A stretch of 64,000 nucleotides of DNA from Suillus spraguei (GCA_016800925.1 JABCPU010000006.1:1-64000); one strand, 5' to 3'. Shown: positions 31,734 through 44,200, counted from the first letter of the stretch. The notes: a model not told the origin generated them from the letters alone. Translations and numbers: made by a program.

Positions 31734-33153
31734 AGTATTCGATGGGTAGTAGGTATGAGCGAGCCTGCCAGTGAGTGTGGGGGATGTTGGGGGTGTATAA
31801 TGACCTAGCGTTTGCGCTAGATATACTACCGTTCCAGGTCAGCGCTCGCTTGTTCGCCAAAATGGTCGCCAAGAGTCCATTCACCTATCCATTTACCCCA
31901 TGGGTTACATCGTTCAATGTCACACTCTGGCAGTCGTTGAACCAGTACCCGGTCTTTATCATGTATGTAATCAGTATGTGTATCGAGTTTTAACCGGAAG
32001 TTGCCTCATCCAGATTATTTGCACCGACCCGAATTGGTGTAAGCCAGCATGCTGGCTATGATATAGCTCTAATGATCCCACAACTCAATTTTTGATCCGA
32101 TGATAGTGATCTGCTGCCTGCACCTTCCATCAGGTAATGGTTTTGCCGGGTATAACCGGCAGAGCCTGTAGGCTACTAGTGTAGCGGAAGGAGGGAGCCG
32201 GCACGTCCAGTAATTGCACAGCCATACCAATTCTTTCTTCTCTCCGAGTCGACGTCGAAGCCGAAGCACCAATGAGGCCAATGCCTACCATAATTAACCA
32301 TTCCTAGCTTACAACATCTAGAACACTCTAGGCATAGCCAGACCTAGTCGCACCGCACGAGAATCCGAGCACCAAACGAAGCTGGAATACGTAGACTATG
32401 TGCGACATTGCTAATGGTGCTGTTTTGTCGAAGGTTCAGTATCCGTAAATATTTGTGGTGTAAAAGTTGTACAGTGTTTGATAAGGTGGTTCGGTAGGTT
32501 GTTTAACTTGTTGTCACGATCCTGGATTCGAGCACCTGATGAGCTATCAGTGTCTCCACAATGATTACATTTCCAGTAGTAACATTGCGAGTTGCTTTGA
32601 GCTTATTTCAGGTGCTCACTTAAATTGTCGTATCAGTGATATGAGGGGCATTCTCCAGTATGCACCATTTTGCCCCAAATTTCTGCGCTATTGAATTCAA
32701 ATTATACGTCTAAGTCACATCTCTGCGAGTCTATGTAGAGTCCTGCCAAGTTTTGCCACCCTTCACGTCAATTTTGCCGAGGACCAGGCAGAACCAGTTT
32801 TGCAAGAACACTGCAACGTTGACAGCAACACTACCCACGCCCTCATCCTGTAAATATTTGTCTCGTGGAACCAACTGTCTGGGCGACTTACACTGATTAT
32901 CATCGTAATTCAGCATTGACGTCAAGGACTGGGTTGATTGTAGACGTTCCGGATGATTTCAAGCTTGCCACTTTGTGCCAGTGTGGGTGGGCTGACTTCT
33001 ACTGATGATATGACAAGAAATAGGTTTGTGTAAATACCAAATCTCGTCTTCAATGCACTTCAAAACACCATGATGAAATAAATACCAATACTACGATAGA
33101 TCCTCGATCAAATATCTCCCGTGTGCAGAACACTCGGCAAAAATTCAATTTCC
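31734..33153. other. Intergenic between DUF6533 paralogs 1 and 2
   Basis: Upstream of paralog 1 it contains a block shared with the other copies (GATGTTGGGGGTGTATAATG, GCTAGATATACTACCG at 31785-31835), probably its promoter. The rest holds scattered similarity to the 36.1 kb region (CAACGTTGACAGCAACACT near 32815) and no recognisable gene. Confidence 0.5.
31785..31835 (-). promoter_or_regulatory. Conserved upstream element of DUF6533 paralog 1
   Basis: GATGTTGGGGGTGTAT and GCTAGATATACTACCG are shared with 34872-34921 (paralog 2) and, less exactly, 38265-38315 (paralog 3), at similar distance (50-100 bp) before each start codon. Conservation above the surrounding level suggests a core promoter or operator. 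Confidence 0.5.
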
Positions 33154-34847
33154 CTACACAGTACTGCTAGTTGGTACATGCACACGCTCCTGGAAGACAA
33201 TCGAATTCATGCTGGTTTCAGCGTCGGAGTCGTCCATGAGCTTAGCGTGATATTCGCGAACGCTAAGGATGAGGCGTGGTCCCAGCAAAAACATCTGCAC
33301 ACACAATAGAATTTCAATAGCACCATTCAATATCTCAACTGCCATAGAATTTGAATTCTGCAGAAATGATGAGTAGTGATTACATGCAGACGTCAGCGAC
33401 AGGTCGGCGCACCACAAGCTCCGGGGAGAGATAAATAAGCTGAAGGCAAGAGACACCAACAAAACTAGCATGTGCGGAACTTGAGCAAAAGAAGACAACC
33501 ACATTCCCATTGGAAGCTCACCTTGCAAAATAAAGCACGTGCGATTTTATCAGTACTCTGAAACAATCCCCGATGGTTGATCCTGTTAATGGGCCGAATC
33601 GTCGCAAGTCAAGGAAGTGTTTCAAAGCAATCCAGACTGAAAGACACAGTGCGAGGACCTCCCAAACAGTGTTGAGCATCCAAACCATTGAAATCAGAAG
33701 CTGCGCATCCCCCCCAAATCCATATTCGCACATATAATATGCACCGGAGAGTATCAGCTCATCTGGTGTTTGTCCAATCAGCTGTGTTCTTCAAGTTGAC
33801 AAGTAAAGCTTACCCGCTACCATGGGCTTGAGTACTATTGCTGCGAGTGCCCCGCAGGCGATGTTGACAGCCAGGAAGATGACAACAAGGAAGATAAGCA
33901 TGATTCTAGATCCCTGATACATAGCACGTAACCGAGCAATCATGATGACTTGCGTCGTCTTTCAGTGGAGTCCACATCGCGTAGGTATTGCAGCTCACCG
34001 CCCAGCATGGCAGTTACGACCACACTTATCCCATTTGTTGCGTAGTCCAAGATATTGCCTGAAATACTTAATTAGTGACTGCCCTCGTACTAGGATCAAA
34101 AGCTCACTCACACCTATCAAGTCATTATGTTGAGCCAAGTTTGATAGCCAGAATCTCACTCACCCCTACAAATGAGTCAGTTAAGTGGATGAGAATGAGA
34201 CAGTTGCGGATGACTCACTGTATCTGTTAGCGAAATCAATGGCATATTTCCTGTGTGCCACCGGTCAGAAGAATCGAAAAAAGTGCATATGGGACATACC
34301 CAGAATGCTGATACTAATAACGAGAGATGAGCTATTAATACAGCACCAACTTTTTGACCTCAACATACATAGAATATGGTATTCCAATATAGCGTATCTA
34401 GAACATTTTGGAGTCAGCACAACTTGCCCACCATACTATAATATAATATGTGGTACGAACAACCAGGTACAGCACAGTCATTAGAGACCAGCGTTGCCTC
34501 TGCCCTAAATTTATTGTATTTTGACCTGACACGATACTCTATAACTTACCCAGATCAGCTCAATCTATGACACCATCCTTAGCAAGCTGGCTGCTCCAGT
34601 AATAGCATCGACCTACCTCTTGTCCGAGTGATAGCACTGGGAACTTATTATAAGAATATCAGCAGATTTGACACTGTACTGCTCACCCCAATCGTATACC
34701 ACCACGAAACCAGCAGCCACTGCGAAACCGCAAGTCGACGTTAGATTGATACATCACCAGTTGATACGACGAACCGATCCAATAGCTTGAAAAAATATTC
34801 GAACTGATCAACGGCCACCAACTGGGATCATTTGAAACTATGGTCAT
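33154..34847 (-). CDS. DUF6533 multi-pass membrane protein, paralog 2
   Basis: ATG 34847 reads MTIVSNDPSWWPLISS, with the same exon order as the flanking copies. Recognisable blocks are ELILSGAYYMCEYGFGG-like, SMVWMLNTVWEVLALCLSVW (about 33690-33630), ACNHYSSFLQNSNSMAVEIL, and FLLGPRLILSVREYHAKLMD with the terminal RVHVPTSSTV. The last two exons are open in one frame, as if an intron had been lost or retained. The core is similar enough to paralogs 1 and 3 to show recent tandem duplication. It is probably a plasma- or endomembrane protein; function unknown. Confidence 0.7.
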
Positions 34848-36522
34848 ATTTGAGAAATGGGAACAAGCAGGGGATGTTGGGGGTGTATGACGATCTAGCG
34901 TCCGTGCTAGATATACTACCGTACAGCGCTTGTATCGCCAAAATGGGCATGACGGTAACGAATATTTGTTCCCGCTTCAATGTCCTTGACTGCTTGAAGT
35001 AAGTGCGATACGAGATCAAGGAGTGGCAGTCCTCTACATTGGTGCCTCACCTTGTGCAATCACATTGAAAGGTCACGTTAACCGACTTTTCATTGCGCCC
35101 GCCTCTGTACTGGATTCAAGCTCCGAATCCGCGAACGTGACGAAAACCGCCTTCATTCTAGGGCATTTCGAAACATTATAACTTATTTTTGATTAAGTAG
35201 ATTTGTGCCGCACAAAGTGCTATAGTTTTTGAGGATGCGTGAGATGTAGGGATACACGAACCACTGGCAGTGCACATGTGTTGCTGCCCTGAATTGTCAA
35301 ATTTTACGCTGAATAACTCCAAAATTAAACATTCTCGCTTCCTCATTCTTCCATGAAAGACAGCTTCCCGTGACCATGAATTCAATTATTCCACGATCAT
35401 TTTCTTCCATCCACCAATGCTCTACACCCATTCGTGCCCCTCCACCGTACATAATGATGCCACCTGTCGACATTAGGGCCTGACATGGGTAGAGGGTGCC
35501 CGGGTGGGACCCACGGGTGGTGTACAGGTGGTGTACAGGTCGGGTACTACGAGCAACGAGTTCCGGATGACGGGTTGGCCTGCGTGTTACCCCTTCCACA
35601 GGTACATAATGCTACCTGTCAATCCGACTCAACGTTCACGTTTTCCAAAATACCCAAAACGTTCTCTAACAGATGCCCTAAGGCGTTATATCTGCACATT
35701 TTTTTATTTGCGTGTGTAAGTTGTGATTCGCAACGACGCCACGCATTTTTTCACTACTACTTGCACGTTCCGTATTTGTGTGAACCCAGGCTCTTGTAAT
35801 GCAGATTTTTGGTACGATTCATTTAGTACCAGATGTTCAATTGCAGTGAGTGATGCGGTGCTTGGACAATGTCATTTATTTTGATGTTCACACTTAAGCG
35901 GCCTCGAATGGTATATTCCAAGTCTCTTGTCGAACTGCAATGATCGAACGGCATACACGCGTCCACCGGGCAGTAGCACTTGAAGCAGCTTCAAGCCCAA
36001 TGTTAATGTTCGAGAGAAGGGCTAGGCTGATCTCTGCGAATTTAAATTTTTGCGAGCAGCACTAATTGTTTTTTGCAACGTTTGACAGCAACACTGCCCT
36101 ACGACCTATATGATGTTCTTCCCTCATACTTATTCGCCCGCCAGTCTGACAGATGGCATCAACTGTACGCTATCAAGCAGAGCCATTGCATGTCAGTCAT
36201 CTGGGCTTCCATGAATCACGAATAACGATCACATTTCCTTCTCTCTGTGCTCGATGTTACCCACGAAGAGCACTAAACATTGGATTTTGATTCGACTAGC
36301 TGACTAACTCCTCGGAGTGGCATGCTGATTAGCATCGATATTACCCAGGTCTCACTCCTCTAGCCTTCATCTAGCCCAGATGGATGACAAGTCTGAGGTG
36401 TTGGGCCTGTACGATATATAAAAGGACTGATGTCTCGTCAGCCCTTTGGACTTTTACAAATACCTACACTTCTTGTTCCCCCTCTTTCCCGAAAAGAGAT
36501 AGGATGCTCTACTTCTACTTTC
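34848..36522. other. Intergenic with segmental duplications, between DUF6533 paralogs 2 and 3
   Basis: It holds one copy of a duplicated block (about 35190-35600, second copy at 41540-41915) and one of a duplicated promoter-like block (36095-36522, second copy 38980-39375). GGTGGTGTACAGGT is repeated in tandem at 35515-35545. No gene is recognised. Confidence 0.5.
36415..36424 (+). promoter_or_regulatory. TATA box in a duplicated, apparently orphaned promoter
   Basis: TATATAAAAG lies in the repeat 36095-36522. About 80 bp downstream an ATG opens MLYFYFP, which runs at once into the 3' end of DUF6533 paralog 3 (on the other strand). In the second copy the ATG region (MLCFYFPVAETPLALR, about 39350) is followed by a GT-AG intron-like stretch, so the original gene was probably there. 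Confidence 0.4.
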
Positions 36523-38229
36523 CTACACAGTACCGCTAGTTGTTACATGTATATGCTCCTGGAAGACAATCAAATTCATGCTAGTTTCTGCATCAGAGTT
36601 GGCCACGAGCTTAGCGTGGTGTTCTCGAATGCTTAGGATGAGGCGTGGCCCCAGCACGAACCCCTGCACACACGATAAAATCTGAATAGCACCTAGGAGT
36701 ATCTCAGCTCCCATTGAATTTACAGAAATCATGAGTAGTGTTACAAGAAGATGTCAGCGACAGGTTGGCGCACCGAGACTTCTGGAGAGATGTAACCAAG
36801 TTGGAGGCCAGAGATACAAGCAACGCTGGCATGTATAGAACTTTAGCAGAAAAAGACAACCATGTTCACATTGCAAGCTCACCTTGTAAAATAAAGCACG
36901 TGAGATTTTATCAACAGTCGGAAACTGTCCCTAATAGTCGATCCTGACGATGGGGAGAGTCGCCGCAGGTCACGGAAGTGTTTCACAGCAATCCAGACTG
37001 CAAGACACAGTGCGAGGACCTCCCAAATAGTGTCGAGTATCCAAACTATTGAAGGCAGAAGCTGGGCATCCCCCCAAATCTATATTCGCACACATAATAT
37101 GGGCCAGAGAGTATCAGCTCATCTGGTGTTGTCCAATGAGCTGTATTCTTCAAGTCAACAAGTAAGCTTATCCGCTACGATGGGCTTCAGTACTATTGCT
37201 ACGAGTACTACGCAGGTGATGTTAACGGCCAGGAAGATAATAACAAGGAAGATAAGCATGATCCTAGATCTTTGATACATGGCATATAAACGAGCAATCA
37301 TGATGACTTGCATCTTGTATCAGTCGAGTCGATTTCACTGGGGTATTGCAGCTCACCGTCCAGCATGGCGGTAACGACCACAGTTGTCCCATTTATTGCG
37401 TAGATCACGATGACATTGCCTGAAACATCAAATTAGTGAGCACCCTCATACTAAGATCAAACGTTGACTCACACCTATCAAGTTATTATTTTAAGCCATA
37501 TTCAATATTCAGAATCTCGCTCACCCCTGCATATGAGTGTATTTATTAGATGAGAATGAGATGGTTGCGGAATATGCACTGCATCTAACAACAAGACCAA
37601 TGGCAGATTCCCCGTGTGCCGCCGCTCAGACAAATTGAACGCAATGCATATGACTGGACATACTCAGGACGTTGATACTGATAATAAGAAAGCTATTAGT
37701 AAAGCACCAACTTGTTGGACTCAAAAACATACACTGAGAATAGTATTGCAATATAACGTATCTAAAACATATTGGAGTCAATGCGACTGCCAACCATGCT
37801 ATAGCGTAAAATGAAATACGAACAGCGAGATACAGCACAGTCATGAGGGACCAGCGTTGCCTCTGCCCAAAATTCGTCGTATTCTGTTCTGTTATTTTTC
37901 TCGTTATATGGGACTTGTCAACTCACCCAGATCAGTTCAATCTATGACACCATTAATTTCTTAGCAACTTGGCTACTCCGGCAATAGCACCGACCTACCT
38001 CTTGTCCAAGTGTCAAGGCTGGAAATATCATGAGAATATCAACAGTTTTCGAACACTGCCCTGCTTACCCCAATCATACATCACCACGACACCAGCGGCA
38101 ACTGCGAAACGGCAAGTCAATATTAGATCGAGACATCAGCAACTGATACGACGAACCCGCCCAATAGCTTACAAAAATATTCAAATCGATTATCGGCCAC
38201 CAACTGGGATCATTTGAGACGACAGTCAT
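36523..38229 (-). CDS. DUF6533 multi-pass membrane protein, paralog 3
   Basis: ATG 38229 reads MTVVSNDPSWWPIIDLNIF. Across introns follow VVVMYDW and TLGQE, then QRQRWSLMTVLYLAVRISFY (DUF6533 core), GNVIVIYAINGTTVVVTAML, MIARLYAMYQRSRIMLIFLV and ELILSGPYYVCEYRFGGDAQ. Next come IVWILDTIWEVLALCLAVW and the terminal VLGPRLILSIREHHAKLVAN ending HVTTSGTV (stop 36523). About seven membrane spans alternate with short loops. Small frame problems near 37930 may be missed introns. It is the most upstream member of the three-copy array. Confidence 0.7.
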
Positions 38230-40689
38230 ATTCGAGAGATGGGTATTGCGGCAACGAGTGGGGAAATGTTGAAGTTGGAGGTTTTGAACGGTGTTTGTGC
38301 TAGATATACCACCTTTCACTGCGCTTGTATAAATTCGGCATGATGGCGATGAAGTCTTATGCCCTGGGCCTGACTTGACGTCTTCATGAATGGTAATTGC
38401 GCTGCGAAATTGCTGCGAAATCAAGTATGCTGTCGAAATCGAAAGTTATTATTCATGATTCAACGAAAACCTCCATAATTACATAAGAAACTTCCCACCA
38501 TTACTATAGAGCGACTCGGACTCACTTGTGACTCGAAGACTATCTTCATATCAACAACTTAAAAGCGACAACGACCGTTTTCAAAGACTCTGATCGGTAC
38601 CTGAGGCTAGATGCATCATCTGCATCCTTCGTTCCAGATTTGCTCGCGTAGTTTGAAGTGGAGGTCCGAATGTCAAGGCTCGAGTCCGAAGAACTTGGCA
38701 AGCACTTCTACTGCTGACGAGTTGTTGAGTTCTCGTCGAGATGCCCCTTTTATGGGGAATGAACATAATTATTTTCCATGGACTCGTTGTGCACGGCGAA
38801 GTTATCCTACCACCTTTCGCCTGTACCATTCATACTACATCATTGAACAGATCTCCATCTAGACTTGCCCCACCCGAGGACAATCAGCCCATTGATGGAT
38901 AAAATTGTCCGTTCTAACGTTCAAGGCGGGTTGTATCCCAATAAAATTTACTCTAGGATAGGTTCTAACCCCCTGCCACACATATTCTTCCCCTCACACT
39001 CATTCGCCCGCCAGTCTAAATGGCATTGATTATATACCGTGAAGCAGAGCCATTACGTATCGGTCATCTGGGCTCCTGCGAATCACGGTAACTTCTCCTT
39101 CTCTCTGTGCTCGACGATACCCATGAATGAACGTTGGATCAACTGTCTAACCTCTTGGAATGGCATGCTGATCAACATCGATCTTGCTCGCACTCATTCC
39201 ATATCCGTCTAGCTCAGATGGATTATAAGCCTGAGGCGTCGAGCCCGCACGATATAGAAGAGAACTGATGCCTTATTAGCCCTTTGAACTTTTACGATCA
39301 CTTTCACTTCTTTTTCTCCTGTGCCCAGACCGAATAGTCTAAGTCCAGATGCTCTGCTTCTACTTTCCTGTGGCAGAGACTCCCCTCGCGCTCAGGTGCG
39401 ATGTATTATCAACTATCTAAGCTTCTGTGAATAACACTTTCTTTGTGGTTAGCTAGATGTTGGCTAAGCATGCTATGGGCGCGAGTAATTTCTGGTCTAT
39501 CAGCTATGGAAAGCCAGACCACTGTGCTCTACTTCCAAGGCTTCCACTTCTCAGAACCTTCCTAGTAAGGTAGGTGCTTCCATTGGCCTCCGAACACCCT
39601 GTGCGACCATTCTAATGTGTCATGTAGATCTATTCCCGCTGCCACAAGGGAGTGGGTTATGTTGTGTTTTACCACTAGGACCTCATTCAAACCGGTCGTC
39701 TTCCTGCATCTGTTGCTTTTGACCTTGAATTGCATTCTTCTCTCGTCTTCTTCGATTGCTCGTTCGCTCGGCCATTTGGATCCAAGATCGCGTTTCGCTG
39801 AAATCCCCATGGCCTCAGTGATTCATTGCCGTGCTCTCACTACCGATGCCGAGTTCGAGGTCGCGTGTGGTCTAGATGTTATGTTTGGGATGAACCGGAC
39901 TACTGTGTATCCACCGTTTAATGGGAGGATGAGACTCCCGTCTCCAATCCTCCATGTCTGGCCTTCAAGGTGGTGACAGTGTCTCATTGTCCTCGTTTTT
40001 TAGTATCTGCTGATTTCCTCCTGTGTTTCTAGAAACTCCATGTATACTTAGTGGTGATATCGATCGTATTGGACCTACTGCTAATGATGGTGAATTAGAT
40101 ATGGTGTTATGAGACAAACGGGAGGGAGCGGGCACGCTATAAGAACAAGGTACGATCTCAGTCTCTGGGAGAAGAACTCTATTAACGTGCATAATACCTA
40201 TAAGAACAAGGTACGCTATTGTTTTCGTCAGTCAATGCTGACGCACAAGAATCTACAGACTCACATCTCAGTCTCTGGGAGAAGAACTGAGATGTTTCTA
40301 CGCTACGGAGCTGGACTTTATAGTAAGTGAAAAGAAACGAAAATTTAGACATAACTCGTTGACATATATTGCAGAGGCTCGGCCGACGTCAGCGTGCCGC
40401 ACCTCATTGGCCTATTATGACTTGCGCTCGAACCACGTTCCTCAGCTTCTCCCCCTCGTGCCTTGCTTCTCGGATTCTTCGGCCATTTTCTTCTCTTCTC
40501 CCTCTGGTGCGTCGGACTTCAACATTAGAATTATCTCAGTCTTCGTCTCTCGTCGGGGCAATTTTATTGTCTCGTAGGCGTTCAGACTCGAACTTTATTG
40601 TCCATGTAATCTTTTTTGGACCGTGTCGATCAGGGGCCCCATAAGTTTTCAACTTGGGAAGTCTCGTGAGTCGTCAAGTGGAGGAGTTG
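38230..40689. other. Intergenic with duplicated promoter block and short repeats
   Basis: The second copy of the duplicated block is at 38980-39375. A small duplication at 40137-40290 repeats TATAAGAACAAGGTACG and CTCAGTCTCTGGGAGAAGAA. An open frame at 39617-39976 (+) has no recognisable domain and may be noncoding. Confidence 0.45.
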
Positions 40690-41450
40690 AAGACTTTAAC
40701 ATGGCCAACGTGGTTACCGCAACAGAATCAAAATCTGTTTCTCTTGAACTACGCAGGTTCGAAACCTGCTGAACTACAGTTTTTTCTATTGGAACACCCT
40801 TTGGCATTCATTCATGGATGGTTTCTTTACAAATTCATCGTAACTGGTCTTAGCCAGGTGGTTGCCACAACAGAATTAAAATCTGTTTCTCTTAGACTGC
40901 AGGTTTGAAACCTGCCGATGACATGGTTTTTTCTATCGGAACACACTTTAATATTCACTCGTGAATGGTTTCTTTACAAGTTCACCGTAACTGGTCTTAG
41001 TTTGGTGGTTGCCACAACAGAATCAAATTCTGTTTCTATTGGACTGTACAGGTTCGAAACCTGCCGACGAAGACGTTTTTTTCTATCGGAACACACCTTG
41101 ACATTCACTCATGGATGGATGCTTTAGAAGTTCACCGCAATTTGTCTTAGCCAGGTGGTGGCCACAACAGAATCAAAATCTGTTTCTCTAGGACTGTACA
41201 GGTTCGAAACCTGCTGACGACAAGGTTTTGTCTATCGGAAGACACCTTGATATTCACTCGTGATGGCTTCCTTGGAAGCTCACCGTAACTGGTCTTAACC
41301 TGATGGTTACCGTAACAGAATCAAAATCTGTTTCTCTTGGACTGTGTAGGCTCGAAACCTGCCGATGGCATCTTTTTTTCTATCAGAACACATCTTGATA
41401 TTCACTCATGGATAGTTTCCTTACATGTTCATCTTAACTGGTCTTAGCCC
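40690..41450 (+). repeat. Tandem array of five tRNA-Leu-like units, period about 148 bp
   Basis: Five units share an A-box-like segment (TAGCCAGGTGG; TGGCCAACGTGG in unit 1), an anticodon arm ACAGA-ATCAAAA-TCTGT whose loop puts T at position 33 and CAA (Leu) at 34-36 (TAA in unit 2), and a T arm GCAGG-TTCGAAA-CCTGC matching the B box. A run of 4-7 T follows about 10 bp after each unit, where a pol III terminator would be. B boxes are at 40756, 40902, 41051, 41201 and 41349. The acceptor stem does not pair fully (at best about five of seven pairs, in unit 4), so these are tRNA-derived units rather than normal tRNA genes. A partial sixth start ends the array. Confidence 0.75.
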
Positions 41451-42039
41451 CCTGTACAAATTGTTGTTGCAACATTAAGTTATCAACATGTACTCCATGG
41501 CGAAGTCGTGCCTTCGGACACGTCCGAAACACTAATTATATTGTGTGTTGTGAGGAATGCACCGCGGGATGTAGGGATACATGAACTGCCAGTGGTAATA
41601 GTACCCATTTAGCTCAAGTACTGCATGGCTGTCCTGGATTGTCAAATTTTATGCTGTGCACGCTACGAATATAAGTATAAGCACCGAATTCGAACAAGTA
41701 CTTGTCTTCCTGCGCGCCCATGAATTGATACAATTATTCTCCGTTCATTTTCGATCCCAATGCTCCACCCATTCGTCCCCCTCCACAGTACATAACGCTA
41801 CCTGTCGGCGTTAGAGCCTGACATGGGTAGAAGGTACCCGGGTGAAATTAAGCCCATGGGTGGGGTACAGGTCGGTGCTAAGACTCGGAACAATGAGTTC
41901 CGGACGGTAAGCATCGGAATAAATACGGGCACATACTGTAAACCAGTATAATAACATTCCTTGTTGTACTGAAACTACGAGGTACAAAACCCTTCTGGGT
42001 GTCGGGAATATACACGAAAGTGCTATAAGGAAGTGACAA
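41451..42039. other. Intergenic, carries copy 2 of a segmental duplication
   Basis: 41540-41915 resembles 35190-35600: ATTGTCAAATTTTA, CCCATTCGT, GCCTGACATGGGTAGA and CCCGGGTG occur in the same order. The stretch ends at the 3' end of the transporter gene. Confidence 0.6.
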
Positions 42040-43770
42040 TTAAATTTGAAAATTGGAGCACTCCTCATCTCCCTTTCTGGAACTGTCACCCGAATCTCGG
42101 ATGTCTGTCCCTCCCCTCATGTCCTCCACGGGCGTCGCTCGCTTGCTTCCAAGGAACACGCGTCCACCAGGCGCATCCTCCAAAGACCTCACTATCACAT
42201 CCTTCTCGAACAAATACTTGATGTCCTCCAATGCATACCCCTTCGTCTCAGGCAGGAATAAATACGTCCACACTGCAATGATCACACAACACATGCCAAA
42301 GAGCAGGAATGTTCCGTACGTAATATTCTCCAGCATCACCGGGGTCAGGCGTGATATCGTGAATGAGAATAACCAGTTGATGCTGACCGCGACGGTAAGT
42401 GTCGCTGCGCGGACATGATTGGGGGCAACTTCGCTGGCCACGACCCACGGAAGAGGTCCCCAGCCGATACAGTAAAATACTGCGTAGAGGTAGACGGCGA
42501 TGATTGATACGTAACTCGCAGGAACAATAGTACTCTGCGGGTGGATGGCTCCAAAGCCGCCAATCCAGAGCATCGTCAAACCCTGCCCCACGGCGCCCAC
42601 GAAGAGGCACAGCTTGCGACCCCAACTTTCTACAGCAAATGCCAGGGTAAGACCAACTGAAACAACTTTCACGAGGCCGTATATTCCTGTTGCAAATAGG
42701 CCAGATGCGGTACCGGTGATACCAAGCGCGGAAAAGATCTGCGGGCTGAAATAGTTGACAGCGTTTGTACCAGTCCATTGCTGGAAGAATGTGAGGATGG
42801 AGGGAATTAAACAGCGAAGCGCAGTTTGACGTGACTCTCCCATCATACGGAACTGGGTGACTAAAGATATTTGCTGCTTGCCAATGAAGTCTGCCTTAAT
42901 CTCATCGAGTGTAAGAAGAACGGCTTTGTCATCAACTGACGTTCGCACAACATATGCGAGCGTCCTTGCGGCCTCATCGTAGCGCTCCCGCTCGACCAAC
43001 CATCGGGGTGACTCTGGCTGTGGAATCATGAGGAGGATGAAGATGATACCCGGGACAAGCTGGATTATGAAAGGCATGCGCCATTGTATGTCACTGTCTG
43101 GGATATTGATAGAAGCGCTATAGTTCACCCAAACTGCGACAGATATTTCATCAATCCAATGTGACCTCATCTATAAATAGATACGTACAACTCAGCATCA
43201 TGCCGATATTGTCAGAGAATTGGACAAGGCCGGTACACCTGCCCCTGATGTGTCTGGGCATGCACTCTGATATATACGAGGGAGCCAGAGCGGATACCAT
43301 GCCCACTCCGATGCCAGCAAAGACGCGGCTAAAGTATAGCACTCGAAGAGCGACAGTCTGGCTGCTTCCGAGGCCAGCAACAGATTGAATCAGGCTTCCA
43401 ATGGTGTATATGACACCCGAGGCAATAAGAGACCGTTTCCGCCCAAAGCGACTGGATGACCAACTAGTCAATAGGGCACCGAAGCTGGAATTTTAAAACA
43501 ACTGAGCATGAATAAGAAGTATTCTATATTGTTAATGACGTACATGCATCCAGCCTGCATAACCGACACGATATTTCCATTGAAATTGGCCTGAGCAGAT
43601 ACGGACAACTCATCGATACCAAAGTAACGCTGGAAAGAGTCAAGGGTTAAAATGCCACCCATAAGCCCGGTGTCCCAACCGAAGAAGATGGAACCCATAG
43701 ATGCAGACAGGGCAAGGGTGTATGCATTGCGATAGCGCGAAACATCTGCCAATACGTCTTTAAAACCCAT
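42040..43770 (-). CDS. MFS sugar transporter (SP family, 12 TM)
   Basis: A plasma-membrane hexose- or polyol-type proton symporter is inferred from the family. Exons are 43770-43544, 43484-43189 and 43133-42040, with two GT-AG introns of 59 and 55 bp, giving about 538 residues. Visible signatures are FFGWDTGLMGG in TM1, RFGRKRSL in loop 2-3, FSRVFAGIGVGMVSALAPSY and ISECMPRHIRGR, PESPRWLVERERYDEA, the central FFQQWTGTNAVNYFSPQIF, ESWGRKLCL and the terminal FLPETKGYALEDI. Every sugar-porter hallmark is intact. The start MGFKDVLADVSRYRNAY fits family N-termini; an upstream in-frame ATG at 43878 would add 36 residues. Substrate cannot be told from sequence alone. Confidence 0.9.
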
Positions 43771-44190
43771 GGCGGAAAGCAGAAGGGGCAGGCAGAAGCA
43801 GTAGGCGCTCCCGCCCTTATAACTCCACGTAACCTTATCGTAGGTCCCACAGCAGTTGATATTCAAATATGATTTCATTGATCACCTGCATCAACCAATA
43901 CAATGTTAGAACGTATGAATAACGAGATTGGAACTTGGCTACCCAACAGCGGGCAGACTGCTAGATCCGCAGGATATCTGATCAGCAGCTGCACTTGATG
44001 TGGTCGACCCCTGGCCAGTTTTCATATTTACCACGACAGCTATAATAAACATGAGATTGAAATACAACGATACAGCCTTCGGAGTTCCTGGAGGTTATCT
44101 CATGATTGATATGCAAGAGTCACTAGACCAACATACTCACAGGCCCCCATCATGCCAGTGTCGATACTAGTATGCGCTTTGAGTGTCCCT

Positions 44191-44200
44191 TTATATATTG
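44191..44200 (-). promoter_or_regulatory. TATA-like box upstream of the sugar transporter
   Basis: On the minus strand it reads AATATATAAAGGGAC, about 420 bp before the chosen start codon. An intron in the 5' leader would be needed for a usual distance, so the link is tentative. Confidence 0.3.

Noticed and set aside
39617..39976. A 119-codon frame on the plus strand
   Set aside because: No recognisable domain, and a competing frame on the other strand; support for a gene is too weak.
40690..41450. Annotation as functional tRNA-Leu genes
   Set aside because: The acceptor stem does not pair fully in any unit and the T33/anticodon context varies, so they are described as tRNA-like units instead.
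42053..42778. Open frames on both strands across the sugar transporter
   Set aside because: They overlap a gene with all sugar-porter motifs in another frame and have no family features.
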